Source: Catenaria anguillulae PL171 (lineage: Eukaryota; Blastocladiomycota; Blastocladiomycetes; Blastocladiales; Catenariaceae). From it: a stretch of DNA of 64,000 nt. This document shows positions 12,220 through 22,140 of the stretch, piece by piece. The DNA lies in NCBI GenBank assembly GCA_002102555.1, contig MCFL01000027.1:186001-250000 (forward strand), read 5' to 3'. The position numbers and the translations under genes are program-made. Numbering within the stretch: position 1 is the stretch's first letter; every line of letters begins with the position of its first letter. The notes below the pieces were generated by a model. That model was not told where the DNA came from, made no database searches, and saw only the letters and a list, made by a program, of their open reading frames with translations.

Positions 12220-13445
12220 TTACTTGGCAGGCCCGCCGGCAGCTGTCGTCGCTTTCTTGCTGGAAATGAGCTGCTGCACGACATCCAACTTTGTGTTCCA
12301 TTCCAACCGGAGTTTGGCCAGCTGCTCACTGACTTGCTCGAGGTTTGCACCTTGCTCCAACTCTTGCAGAAGAGACGGCGACAAGATTACAGTCCCAGCT
12401 TCATCAGACGAAGCCATCATTCCTCCACCTTCTCCAGAGCCCTTGTTGGCGGCAGCGGATGCGCTGGGCAGCTCCTGGCCAACTGATTCGACCTGTTCTT
12501 CATGCACGGTCGGCTCGACAGTGGCGAAATGAAGCTCTGCAGCGGGCGGCGCGAGCCCAGTGTCCAAGGATGCGTGCACAGAGTTTGGCGGGCCAAGCAA
12601 GGCCGGAGGCGTCATGGGTCCGTGTGAAAAGATGTGCTTGTACAAGTGGTACTGGCGAAAATAGGCTGAGAGCACGTGTTGGTAGACGAGTTTGCCTTGC
12701 TCACGAGAGAGTAAGGGCAGGTAGCTTGGGGGTTGAGCGACCATGGTGGAAAAGAGGAGGCGGCGAAAGTAGGCGAGCTCGAGGTCCATGTCGGCTATTG
12801 GATTACCTGACGATGAGATGCGAAAGGAGGGGGGGGGGTGAGCGAGGGCGGGTGATAAACGATCTGAAGACGTGGAGCGACAGACGTACGGCAAAGGGCT
12901 TGATGAGTTTCGAGAAACACGAGGAGCGATGCGCGGATGGCGTGGATTGGGAATTCGGCCAACCATGCTGTCCTGTTTGAAGATCAAATCTCAGGTTGGT
13001 GAATCCAGCTGTAACTCAATGGCCAGGAAGGACAGACTTACTCGATCAAGTAGTAGATGAGCTCGGTGATGATCCAGACTCGTTCAACGCGCTCAAGCTC
13101 CTCCGGAGAGGCCTCGGGCTCCGACGGCGGCAATGCAGCGCCATGAGCAGCCGCATTACTGCCACCTTGTCCGGCAGACAGTTTCGATGTCGACGCCAAT
13201 GGATCTGAGGGGGGTGCGTCCGACACGTCCTCCGGGTCGGCCTGAAGCGCTCCGCTGGGCAAGATGGGTACAACCCGAGGAGTGGTTCGAAACTTGAGCC
13301 ACTTGGCCAGGATAGCGACCCGAGTTTCGACACGCGGGTGGGAAAACAGGATGCGGAGCTGAGGCTCGCTGATGGATTCAACGCGCGCCTTGAGGTTGCG
13401 GTCGCGGACACTGCGCCACAGGAATCGGGGAGCGGTAGCAGACAT
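12220..13445 (-). CDS. Hypothetical protein, three exons
   Basis: Not recognised. Exons 13445-13042, 12972-12890 and 12806-12220 join in phase through GT-AG introns into a 357-residue protein. The N-terminus (MSATAPRFLWRSVRDRNLKA) is basic and acid-poor, as in a possible mitochondrial presequence. A hydrophobic helical stretch spans the first splice (WIITELIYYLIE joined to TAWLAEFPIHAIRASLLVF). A Tyr/Leu/His-rich helix region follows (LVYQHVLSAYFRQYHLYKHIF), then a Ser/Gly-rich disordered part and a final coiled-coil-like segment (LEQGANLEQVSEQLAKLRLEW). The clean phase agreement at both introns supports a real gene. It converges with UTP14. Confidence 0.7.
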
Positions 13446-13706
13446 GATAGGTTGCGTAGAGCTTCACATTACCGACATGTTTTCACTGCTTCCCAAGTTG
13501 AGCTTAGCGTTTCAGTTGTGTACCATCGCGTCGTCGCGGATGTGCTTGAAGAAAGAATGGGGCACGCGTCGCCCTCCGATCTGATCTGTGCATTCTGATT
13601 TTCAGTTAACGGTGGATGCCGCTTCAGCTTCACCTCTGCCAGTGAATATACTCCTCTCTCCACCATTTACGACTATCACAGAGCCGCCCATGAAACACAC
13701 AACACA

Positions 13707-14917
13707 ATGTCAGCCCTGGGCAAAGGAAAGCTCTCGGTCGGCCTCAACTTGCGCGCAAAAAAGGTCAGCAGGGCCTTTACCGAAGACGATGCCGCCCCTG
13801 ACGTTGCCGCCCCACCTGGATCCATTGTTACGGCCGCTGGCGGCGGCACAAAGGCCAAATCCGTCACCAAGCCATCGGCGGCTGCCGCCCACGCCTCCTT
13901 CCCGTCATCAGCGTCGGCGTCATCATCAATACCGCCTGTTTCGGCCCCGAAAACCAACGCCTCGCTCCTCACCCGTCCCAACAGCCATTTACTCGCCGCA
14001 AAACGCGCAGAGGCCATCCATCAAGAAGCACTACAACAAGACGCGCATGTTTTTGACTATGACGGGGTCTACGACGCCATGAAGGCCCGCGAATCCCAAG
14101 CAAAGTCCGCCAAGCAAGCGCAAAAGGGCCCGCGGTACATGGAAGCGCTTCTGCGGTCGGCCGAAATTCGCAAACTGGACCACCTCAAGGCGCAAACAAC
14201 AAAGTACAAGCTCGAGGCTGCGGCGGACAAGGCAGAGTTTGGCGAGACCGAGGCGTTTGTCACGTCCGCGTACAAGGAGTCGCTCGAGCAGATCAAGCGC
14301 ATGGAGGAGGAACAGGAGCGAAAAGCGGCAGAGGATGCAGCGAGGGCAGCAAAGCTGGGCGGCATGTCGGCGTTTTATCGCAACTTTTTGGATCGGTCAG
14401 ACGACAGTCGCGGAGCGTTGCAGCCGCTGGAGCCGTCTGCGTCTGCTGATGTCACAGGGTCCAGTTTGGCGGGCGAGCCAGCAGTGGACGAAACCGAGGT
14501 TGCCGCAGATGGTGTTCGGGTCAACGATTCGGGCGAAATCGTCGATAAGCGTTCCCTTCTTGTTGCTGGCGCACTCAACATTCGCAAACGTCCAGAGCCA
14601 CCAAAACAGCCGTCATCCTCGCTCAATACCTCGGCACACAACCTCTCATCGTCAGCTACACAGCGGCCTAATCGAGCTGCTGGATCAGCAGCTCATGATC
14701 CAGCCCGCGACCGTGCGGTGCTTGACGTTCAGATACAGAAACGCAAAGCAGAGGAAGATGCCGAGGCTGAACGGGAGCGGCTCAAGGCAAAGCTGGCAAA
14801 GAAGGCAAATGAAGCACCGTGTCGGATGCACGAGCGAGGTTCCTTGCTCGGAAAGCAGCAAAGGCCGCGGCAGAGGCAGAACAGCCTGCGCAACGGATGC
14901 TTCATGACATTGCTTAG
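13707..14917 (+). CDS. NSRP1/CCDC55-like nuclear speckle splicing regulator
   Basis: Homologues are nuclear-speckle proteins that influence alternative splice-site choice. The protein starts with a basic, Ala-rich leader. It then has the conserved NSRP1 N-terminal block: VFDYDGVYDAMKA, GPRYMEALLRSAEIRKLDHL and EFGETEAFVTSAYKESLEQI, followed by a charged coiled coil (RMEEEQERKAAEDAARAAK). No intron is needed. At about 14820 the main frame loses sense; one extra base there gives the C-terminal reading ARARFLARKAAKAAAEA and a stop at 14915-14917. The stop lies only 25 bp from the stop of the opposing DUF4097-like gene, so the two 3' UTRs must overlap. The start at 13707 is the first ATG before conserved sequence. 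Confidence 0.8.
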
Positions 14918-14942
14918 TCTTCTAATCATAAATATACACATT

Positions 14943-16257
14943 TCACATGCTCATTCCCATTTTGAGCAACACGGTTACAAACTTCAACACCTCACTGGCA
15001 TCCACAATAGCCACTTTGACGCTTCCATTCACCGTGGTCGCATCCACCATCACCTTTTGGGCCTCGACCGCGGCCCTCTTTTCCCTCAAGCTCTTCAAAT
15101 CCAGTACAACCTTCTTGCCGACAAAACTGCTCGCGGGCTTCTCGGACGCGGCCGGCCACCCGGCCGCCCTGACCTCGGCAAGTACCGACCCAACGGTACT
15201 AGACGCACTGAGCCGCACCTGATCAACGGCCTGGGCCAATGCCGCCAGCACTGCCACGCGGCCATTGACAGAGCTGCCACTCACACTTGCGCCTGCGGGC
15301 ACCTCGTTGGCGTGCACAGCGACCGACCCGTTGACCGATTCTGCCTTGACCAAGTCGACCCGCTCGGTCCAAGAGCTGACGCGCCCGTTCATGGACCGAG
15401 ACTCGACAGCGTTCGCGCCAACCACGTGCGACGTGACGCTGCCGTTGGTCGTGGTCAGATCCACATGGGTGGGCGAGCCGTTGGGGACGTGCGACGGGAC
15501 GTGTACGGGGCCAGCAACGGAAATGGCGCCGTTCATGGACGTGACCGACAAGCGGCGGCCAATGGACCAAGGGCGCGGCGGCGACAGGGCGATTTCGCCA
15601 TTGGTCGTGGTGAATCGAGCGAGCGCGTGGCGGTTTCGGGGGATGGGCCGAGGGCACGGCCACGGCCGAATCGTTGGCGGCAGTGGCGGCCTCATGTGCC
15701 AACCACGAGTGCGACAGATTGACGGTTTCGACCTTGACCGAGTTGAAGGCATCGGCCGACCCCGTGTCCGCAGTGCGCCATCCGTATCCGCGGGTGCCCC
15801 AGGTACCATGGTGACGAGCACATCGACATCAATCCCGGCGTTCTTGGATCCGACCGATTTGGGCACTTGCTCCGCCGTCGGCGTCGTGATGGTCAAGTTC
15901 CACTGCCCTGCATGATTCGCCGCAACCTTTTCCGGCTTGCCGTCCGCACCGGTACCTTGCACCTCGATCGTCACGAGCGGCGCCAAGTCAAGGTGCGACA
16001 CGTGCACATTGGTCTCAATCTTTGCGTGCACTTTGGCGGGCCCATCGGCCGGGATCGAGTCCAGGCCGGCGTATCGGACGCGGCCGTGCGCAAGCGAGCC
16101 TTTGACGGTGATGGCCACGTCTTGATGAGTGCTGGGGTCGACCACCCAGTTGCCCGACGACACGGGAATCGTTGCGGGGGGTTGAGACGCTCAATGAAGG
16201 AGCGGTCTGACCCGTGTTGGAGATAAAGTTGGAGATGGCGTTGGCAATGAATGACAT
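14943..16257 (-). CDS. DUF4097-like 'VNG-repeat' protein, copy 1 (frame-broken)
   Basis: Function unknown. It resembles the DUF4097/putative-adhesin type of right-handed beta-helix, with short strands ending in N-G turns: TTTNGEIAL, SMNGAISVAG, TTTNGSVTSH, SMNGRVSSW, ESVNGSVAVH, SSVNGRVAVL. The start is taken at MSFIANAISNFISNTG, which matches MSLIASALNCFTKSV of the neighbouring paralogue. A one-base deficit in a run of six C near 16180 separates this leader from SGNWVVDPSTHQDV. The region 15650-15760 is also out of frame relative to the paralogue (SHSWLAHEAA lies in another frame). The C-terminal third is clean and matches copy 2 (AQAVDQVRLSASSTVGSVLAE). No signal peptide or anchor is evident, so a cytoplasmic location is possible. 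The 3' end overlaps the NSRP1-like gene's 3' region. Confidence 0.7.
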
Positions 16258-16987
16258 GGTGATGAATGGCAAAGACGGGTCAGGTGCAGAATGGATGTTG
16301 GAATCTCAGGGCGGACTTGCTCTAGCCGAGGTAGCTCGACCTTTTTATCGTGTTCCTGGTCCTTGTATGCAGCCATGGCCACGCTGCCAGACCAGGCCGA
16401 CCTGTGTCCAGGCACCATTTTGCCGCCGGTGGTGCCTTTCCCTGTTGGTCGACTGTTGCACATGTCGAAACAACCAGCCCGATCACGGGATTGTCCCGTG
16501 TCACCAGGGCACACCACGGTTTGAACGTCCACCATATTGGCTCATCCTCAGGTCGTTACACTGGCGGCCGTGAGCGACCAGATCCTTGATCCTTGATGTG
16601 CCTCACCAGATGCACGTCGATGGAGGCACAATCAGGGTCAGACATCTGCGGTGGATGCATCGCGTCGCCGAGACAGGGTAGGTACGAAGAGACGAGACCA
16701 CCTGCGTTCCTTCCATGCACCATGTACTGTACATCAATTCAAATCCACCGCGAGCGAGAAAGGCCGAGGAGGTCGACGTCATTCATTAGCCTCGGACACG
16801 TGGTGCCGAACGATCGGGGAATGAGCTGTCTCACATTCGCTTTGTCTCACATGATGCCACTCCGGCAATCCCACACCCAGCCTTGATTCCATTGGCACGA
16901 GCAAAATGAATGTATGTACAAAGATGGTGACTGGATGGACTGACGGTACGGTACTGCATGACTTCAATGAACAACAAAATAAGACAC
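16258..16987. other. Spacer between tandem paralogues
   Basis: Upstream region of copy 1 and downstream region of copy 2 of the VNG-repeat pair. Apart from a TATA-like run at 16341-16349, no gene or repeat is supported. Confidence 0.5.
16341..16349 (-). promoter_or_regulatory. TATA-like box, VNG-repeat copy 1
   Basis: Minus-strand gataaaaag about 85-90 bp before the ATG at 16257. Copy 2 has an AT-rich element at the same distance, which strengthens both. Sequence resemblance only. Confidence 0.3.
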
Positions 16988-18247
16988 TCACATGCTCCAC
17001 ACGTCCTCAGCATTGACCAACACAACCTTGACACTCCCACACACCGTCTCCCCTCCAATCTTGACAGGCTTCTTGTCCTTTTCCCCATCGCCAGCATTCG
17101 CGACACGCTTCAGATCGAGCTTGACTTCCTTGCCGAGGAACCCGGCCTTGGACTTTTCCGACCGAGCCGGCCAGCCAGCCGCTGTCGACTCGGCAAGCAT
17201 GGATCCCAAGGTCGAGGATGCAACCAGCCTGACTTGATCCACGGCTTGGTCCACGGCGGCATACACGGTCGCACTGCCATTCACCGACTCGCCCTTGACA
17301 TTTCCGCCCATGGCCAGTCCCTTGGCGCGCACCGTCGTTGCGCCATTGACCGACTCGGCCACAACGGATTGCACGCCTTCGGTGCGCGGCTGAACGCTTC
17401 CGTTTGTCGACTCGGCGCGCAGAGTGTGTGCGCCAACAACCTTCGCCTTGATGCTTCCGTTGACCGTCTCGAGGTTGACGAGCGTGTCGTCAGTTGGGAA
17501 CTGGACGTTGAGTGGGCCAGCCACGTCAATGTTGCCATTGACCGCCTCGACAGACAGTTTGCGGCCGACGGACCAAGGGCCAGGTGGGTTGAGAGAAACG
17601 GTGCCATTGACGGTCTCGATCCTGAATGTGTAGATGGCTGCCTTGGGAACCGCGGTGAAAGTGCCAGGGAACTTGACCATGGCCGCGTTCGAGTCTGGAC
17701 CAGACTCCGGGCTCTCGATGCGGTGAGACAGATTGACCGAGTTGACTGTGACCGATTCAAAGGCAGCGCCTGTCACGGCAACAATCCCGATCGGCTTCTT
17801 CTTTTCGTCGGCACTTGCGGACACGATAGCGTCATAGGAAGGAGGTTCTGGAGTGCCGCCGAGGATGGTCACCAGCAAGTCGACCTCGATACCCGGGCGG
17901 ACAATTGAAACTGGAATCTTGGACCTGTCGGGCGTGTCCACAACCAACGACCAGGTGCTTTCTTGGGACTGGTCGTCTACGTTGAGCTTGATGAGTGGGA
18001 TCAGGTCGGCGTGAGACACGACAATGGCGACTTCGAGATGCGCGTATATGGCGGTGGTTGGGTCGGTCGGAAGCGAGTCGAGTCCCGCATAGCGCACGTT
18101 GCCCGTTGCAACGTTGCCCTTGACGTCGACCGACAGGTTTGCGTAGGTTGCCGGGTTGACGATCCAGTTTCCTGACCCCGCGGGAAGTGTGGCGCGGGTC
18201 GAGACGGATTTGGTGAAGCAGTTGAGGGCAGAGGCGATCAAGGACAT
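16988..18247 (-). CDS. DUF4097-like 'VNG-repeat' protein, copy 2 (intact)
   Basis: Uninterrupted 419-residue reading, paralogous along its length to copy 1. After the leader MSLIASALNCFTKSV it has GSGNWIVNPATYANLSVDVKG and VRYAGLDSLPTD, both shared with copy 1. The second half is a series of about 20-25-residue units around a VNG or TNG turn: ETVNGTVSL, EAVNGNIDVA, ETVNGSIKAK, ESTNGSVQPR, ESVNGATTVR, ESVNGSATVY. This is the expected look of a parallel beta-helix. It ends with the shared QAVDQVRLVASSTLGSMLAE and a charged tail. DUF4097 proteins in bacteria are often surface-associated, but no export signal is seen here. What the protein binds cannot be read from sequence. No intron is needed. 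Confidence 0.8.
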   Translation of the reverse strand: MSLIASALNCFTKSVSTRATLPAGSGNWIVNPATYANLSVDVKGNVATGNVRYAGLDSLPTDPTTAIYAHLEVAIVVSHADLIPLIKLNVDDQSQESTWSLVVDTPDRSKIPVSIVRPGIEVDLLVTILGGTPEPPSYDAIVSASADEKKKPIGIVAVTGAAFESVTVNSVNLSHRIESPESGPDSNAAMVKFPGTFTAVPKAAIYTFRIETVNGTVSLNPPGPWSVGRKLSVEAVNGNIDVAGPLNVQFPTDDTLVNLETVNGSIKAKVVGAHTLRAESTNGSVQPRTEGVQSVVAESVNGATTVRAKGLAMGGNVKGESVNGSATVYAAVDQAVDQVRLVASSTLGSMLAESTAAGWPARSEKSKAGFLGKEVKLDLKRVANAGDGEKDKKPVKIGGETVCGSVKVVLVNAEDVWSM

Positions 18248-19345
18248 GATGATTTGGGTTGATGGATCGAGAGTACTGGCGTGTGGACGTGTACATTGTC
18301 AGGCTCCCCTCAGAAGTGAACGGGTGCATCGTGGTATTTATTCTCCTCAGTTTTGACAAGCACCCATGCCAATTCCCATGCCAAGCAAATGGAAAGACAC
18401 GCGGGCAAACCGCTTCTGCTGGCTGTTGGTTCCTGGCTCGCTGGCTGTAAGAGGGACTACCCATGGTCAAAGCATGCACATGCCGAACTTTTCGCCGGAT
18501 GGGATGTTTTGCCTGGCCAGGTTCAATTCAACCGCATTCGCTGGCGCGGCGTTCTCTCGTGTGTTGGTCCGGCCACGAATCGGCTTCGAATTCTGGTGCC
18601 TCTCTGGTGAAGCTCTGGAACAGGGATCGGATCGGAGCAGCAGGCGACCGTAAAAATGAAACCACACACGCCAAGATAATTCTGAAACGGAATTCTCCGA
18701 TGCTGATTGTCCAAGGACAGTCACAATTCGATCACGGCGTATTGTGCAAATGCTCGATGTCGATCGCCGATCAGCTGCTGCAATTGTGTGTGATGCCACC
18801 GCGTGGCGTTGGCGAGGCGCTGGCGTTTGTCAGAGATGTTTGCCAATGGCCAAATATGCATATGTCGACGTCTGAGGTGGCTTAGCTGGTAGCCTGACTC
18901 GAGCGCTCTCTTCCGCCCAATCATCTGCCCAACCACCACAGACCCTGTGCAGCTGGGCAGCTGGAGGCCGAGGTCGGTCAATAGGTACGTAAGTAATTCG
19001 ACGCATGAAAAGTTCCAAAGAATCACCGAGCCGATCGCCGAGAGGGCGTCAGTTGTTGGCCACGGCTGGCCGTCGGCCGTAAGGGAGCGAGATTTTGAGC
19101 TGCAATTGGCTCCGTGAGGCTGAGACCCAACTCGACCCACTTTCCTCTCGAATGAGAATGAGGGAAGAGTTGCTCTTTTGGATATCAACCATGCCCATCC
19201 ATGGCCAACGCTTGTTCCTTGCTTGAGAAATCAATCACCCACAACCGTCTGCAATTCATTCCATCTCAAACTGCCAGAAGCCTCGTCTTTGCTCACGCCG
19301 CCGTACCTTGTCTTCAACACCTCGAGACCAAGTACACAACCAAAA
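18248..19345. other. Divergent promoter region
   Basis: Lies between the VNG-repeat copy 2 (-) and the coiled-coil gene (+). It holds the TATA-like element at 18334-18343. Open frames here are short and unconvincing. No RNA gene recognised. Confidence 0.45.
18334..18343 (-). promoter_or_regulatory. TATA-like box, VNG-repeat copy 2
   Basis: Minus-strand gaataaatac about 90 bp before the ATG at 18247, at the same distance as the AT-rich element of copy 1. Confidence 0.3.
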
Positions 19346-21625
19346 ATGTCATATCCCGCCCCACCTTCGCCGGGCTTTGGTGGTATGCGTCCCACATCCC
19401 CCGGCGCATCAAGTCCATCGGCCGCCATGGCAAGTTTCTCCTCTGGCCTACGGGCGGGCGGCGCAAATGGGTCTCGCAGTCCAAGTGCCAGTCGCTCGCC
19501 CAACTCTTCAGGCGTGGAATCAGCCACCATGATGCAGCACGACTTGTCCGACGTCCGCAGTCAAGTCTCGCTGCTTCAAATCCGGCTGCAAAAGGCAAAC
19601 GAGGCCAATCGCGGCCTCCAAGACGAGAACCAATTTTTCCGCGATGTGCGCCCTCTTCCGATTGTTCTTGTTGCATGCTGTGCATTGTGCATGCGTGTTT
19701 TCATATTGATACTCACCAAGCAAGTTATTGTGTGTGTGTGCCGTGTGTGTTTGTCTCTCCGTGTGTAGCGCTACGCCCTCATCAAGCAAGAGCTCGGTTC
19801 CGTGCAACGCAACACCCTTCAACTCCAGCAACAATTGACTGCCAGCTCGCTCGCCCTCGAAGACTCGCAAACCAAGCTCAGCCAGGCCGAGGTCCTCAAC
19901 CTCATGCTCGAGGACAAGCTCAACAAGGCGCTCAACGCTTACGATGCCCTCAACGCAGAACTCAAGGCCGCCAAGGATCGCTTGGCCAACTGTGCAAACT
20001 GCTCCACCTTGTCCCCCATCCCACACCGCGACCTTGCTGCTCTCAACCAGCTCCCGCCAGAGCCCATGAGCCCGCTGCACGAGTCGCAATCGCGTGTTCA
20101 AGCCATTGTCTCGCGCTTCTCGACCACGTTTGGCCAAGATCCTGCCTCATTTACGCTTGCGTGCCAGGCATCCAATGCGGTTGCCACCACTACCGCCAAC
20201 TCGTCGGGTTTGCCAGACTCGGGCCATGCCTCCCCTTCCCCATCTGCTCGCCGCTCATCGCTCCCTCTCACCGCGGCTCCCTCGCACGTGTCAGGTACCG
20301 AGACGTCGTCCTCGGTCCGTGCCAATGTTGCCGGTGGGAACAACAGCACCACAACACCCGCTGCAAACACTCCCGCTCAGATTTCATCGTTGCCGCACAT
20401 GAACAACGGTGCCTTGTCCTCGCCCACTGCCAACAGTCAAGCTGGCGGCTCGCCTCGCCCTGTACCTCGGTCCCTCGAGGGCGATACCAGTGCGAACGAT
20501 AACCGCGCAACCATGGCGACCTTTGTCTCGTCTGCCAAGGACTCTGCCTACTTTTCACGCATGACTGGCTACTCGACTGCAACGGTTGACTCCATGGACG
20601 AGCACCCAACCGCCGACACGACCGATTCCCAGAACGCCAATGGCGAGGAGACTCAGCCGACGGACGGAAACCCAACGACCTTGCGCAGCACGGTCGATTT
20701 TTTGGCCCTGTCCATGGAGGAGCAGTTCCTTGCCCTGCAAAACGAACTGTCTGGCTTCACCCCGACGAAACCCAGCAAAGTAGGCCCACGCCAATCCATT
20801 CACGAGCTTGCAGCCAATCGATCGGCAGCTCCTGGACAACAACAACCCGTTCCCGCTCCCGCCAAGCCATCTCCTACCGCTGTTCAAACTCCCAACGCCA
20901 AACTTGACGCGCGCCGGCTTCGCGAAGACTCTGTGCGGCAATCGTTTGACATTCTCAAAGCACTTGGCTCGCTTCAACATCAGCTCGACATGATTGCGGC
21001 CAGCGCGTCCAACACCGACTCTGGGCGCGTGATTGCGCCTGCTTCTGGTTCCGTGGTGCGCCCCACCAGCCCGGCCCTGTCACACATCACAGGCGCGGCA
21101 TCTGCCACTGGTGGCATACCCATGCGCAGCTCGTCGCGTGGACCAGGGTCGCCGCACATGGGTCCTGTTTCCCTGCCGCAAGCGCTCCCTCCCATGTCCG
21201 GTGCAGGCACAGGAACGGGATCGATCATTCAAACACACCGCCGGCGCAGCTCGCTAGGCCAGGTCATGTACCTCAACGACGCAGATCGCGTGCGCGAGTC
21301 CATGGGTCCGGCAACACCCATGTCTGCGACGTTTTCGGACGCTGGGCACCAGCCAAGTCACTTGAGCCGGTCCGGATCCAACGGGTCGGCGCATAGCGGC
21401 CGGCCGCCCGTGCCACCGTTGCCAAAGGACAATTCTGGGTTCTTGGACGTCGGGTCGACCATGACCAAGGGCAGTGTGAGCGATGCGTCGTCCATCATGT
21501 CGCACGAGTCGAATGATGAAGAGAAGAAGCGCAAGAAGAAGGAGAAGAAGGAAAAGGAGGTCAAGAAGATTGGGGTTGCGGCGCACATGGCCACGCCGTT
21601 TGCGTACACGCCCTTCATGCACTGA
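19346..21625 (+). CDS. Ser/Pro-rich coiled-coil protein of unknown function
   Basis: Two exons (19346-19645 and 19769-21625) join in phase 0 into 718 residues; the intron has a GT-rich tail ending gtgtgtag. The first 60 residues are Ser/Gly/Pro-rich. A coiled coil spans the splice: VRSQVSLLQIRLQKANEAN, then RYALIKQELGSVQRNTLQLQ and EVLNLMLEDKLNKALNAY. The middle 350 residues are disordered, rich in Ser, Thr and Pro, with short helical islands such as LSMEEQFLALQNELSGF and DSVRQSFDILKALGSLQHQL. The tail is Lys-rich followed by VAAHMATPFAYTPFMH. The layout resembles fungal polarity or cytoskeletal scaffolds, but no family was recognised, so no function is assigned. Confidence 0.75.
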
Positions 21626-22140
21626 GTCGGAATCGTTTGCGTTTGTCGTTTCGTTTCATCCATTTCTTGTTTTCGTTGGCAGTTTTGTTTTGCTTGCTCT
21701 ACGTGCCTACCTACCTACCCGTTGCTGGTGTCACTTTACGTTTTGTGTTTGATTTTTGTCGTCTGTCCTATGTTCATCCGTTTCTGTCTTGGTGCTGGCT
21801 CGATTGCTTTCCGTGCCTGATCCCATTCTCCATTCTCCATAGACAAGTTGTGCTGGTCGCTCTTCATTTTGCAGTCCCCTTATGATACATACACACACTG
21901 ATAAGTCTGGCGTTTTCATCATGCAACTGGCTCTCAGCTCGCAGTCGTGCCATTGTCCAAAGAGTCCAGAGAGAGAGAGAGAGGTCAGGGGGTACTAGTA
22001 TTTATAGCGGTGCTCAAGATGAATATGATATTAATATGATACTCAATATCATAGACCAAGCTACTTGCTTCTTTAAGCACATGCAGCGTCAGTCAATGAA
22101 AACCTCTCCACACGCCGTCCGCAACCCACCGCACCCGATC
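21626..22140. other. 3' UTR and promoter spacer
   Basis: T-rich tail of the coiled-coil gene, then a GA run (about 21968-21983), a TATA-like tatttata at 21999-22006, and a 9-bp inverted repeat, tatgatatt (22024-22032) with aatatcata (22045-22053), just before the next gene. Confidence 0.5.
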
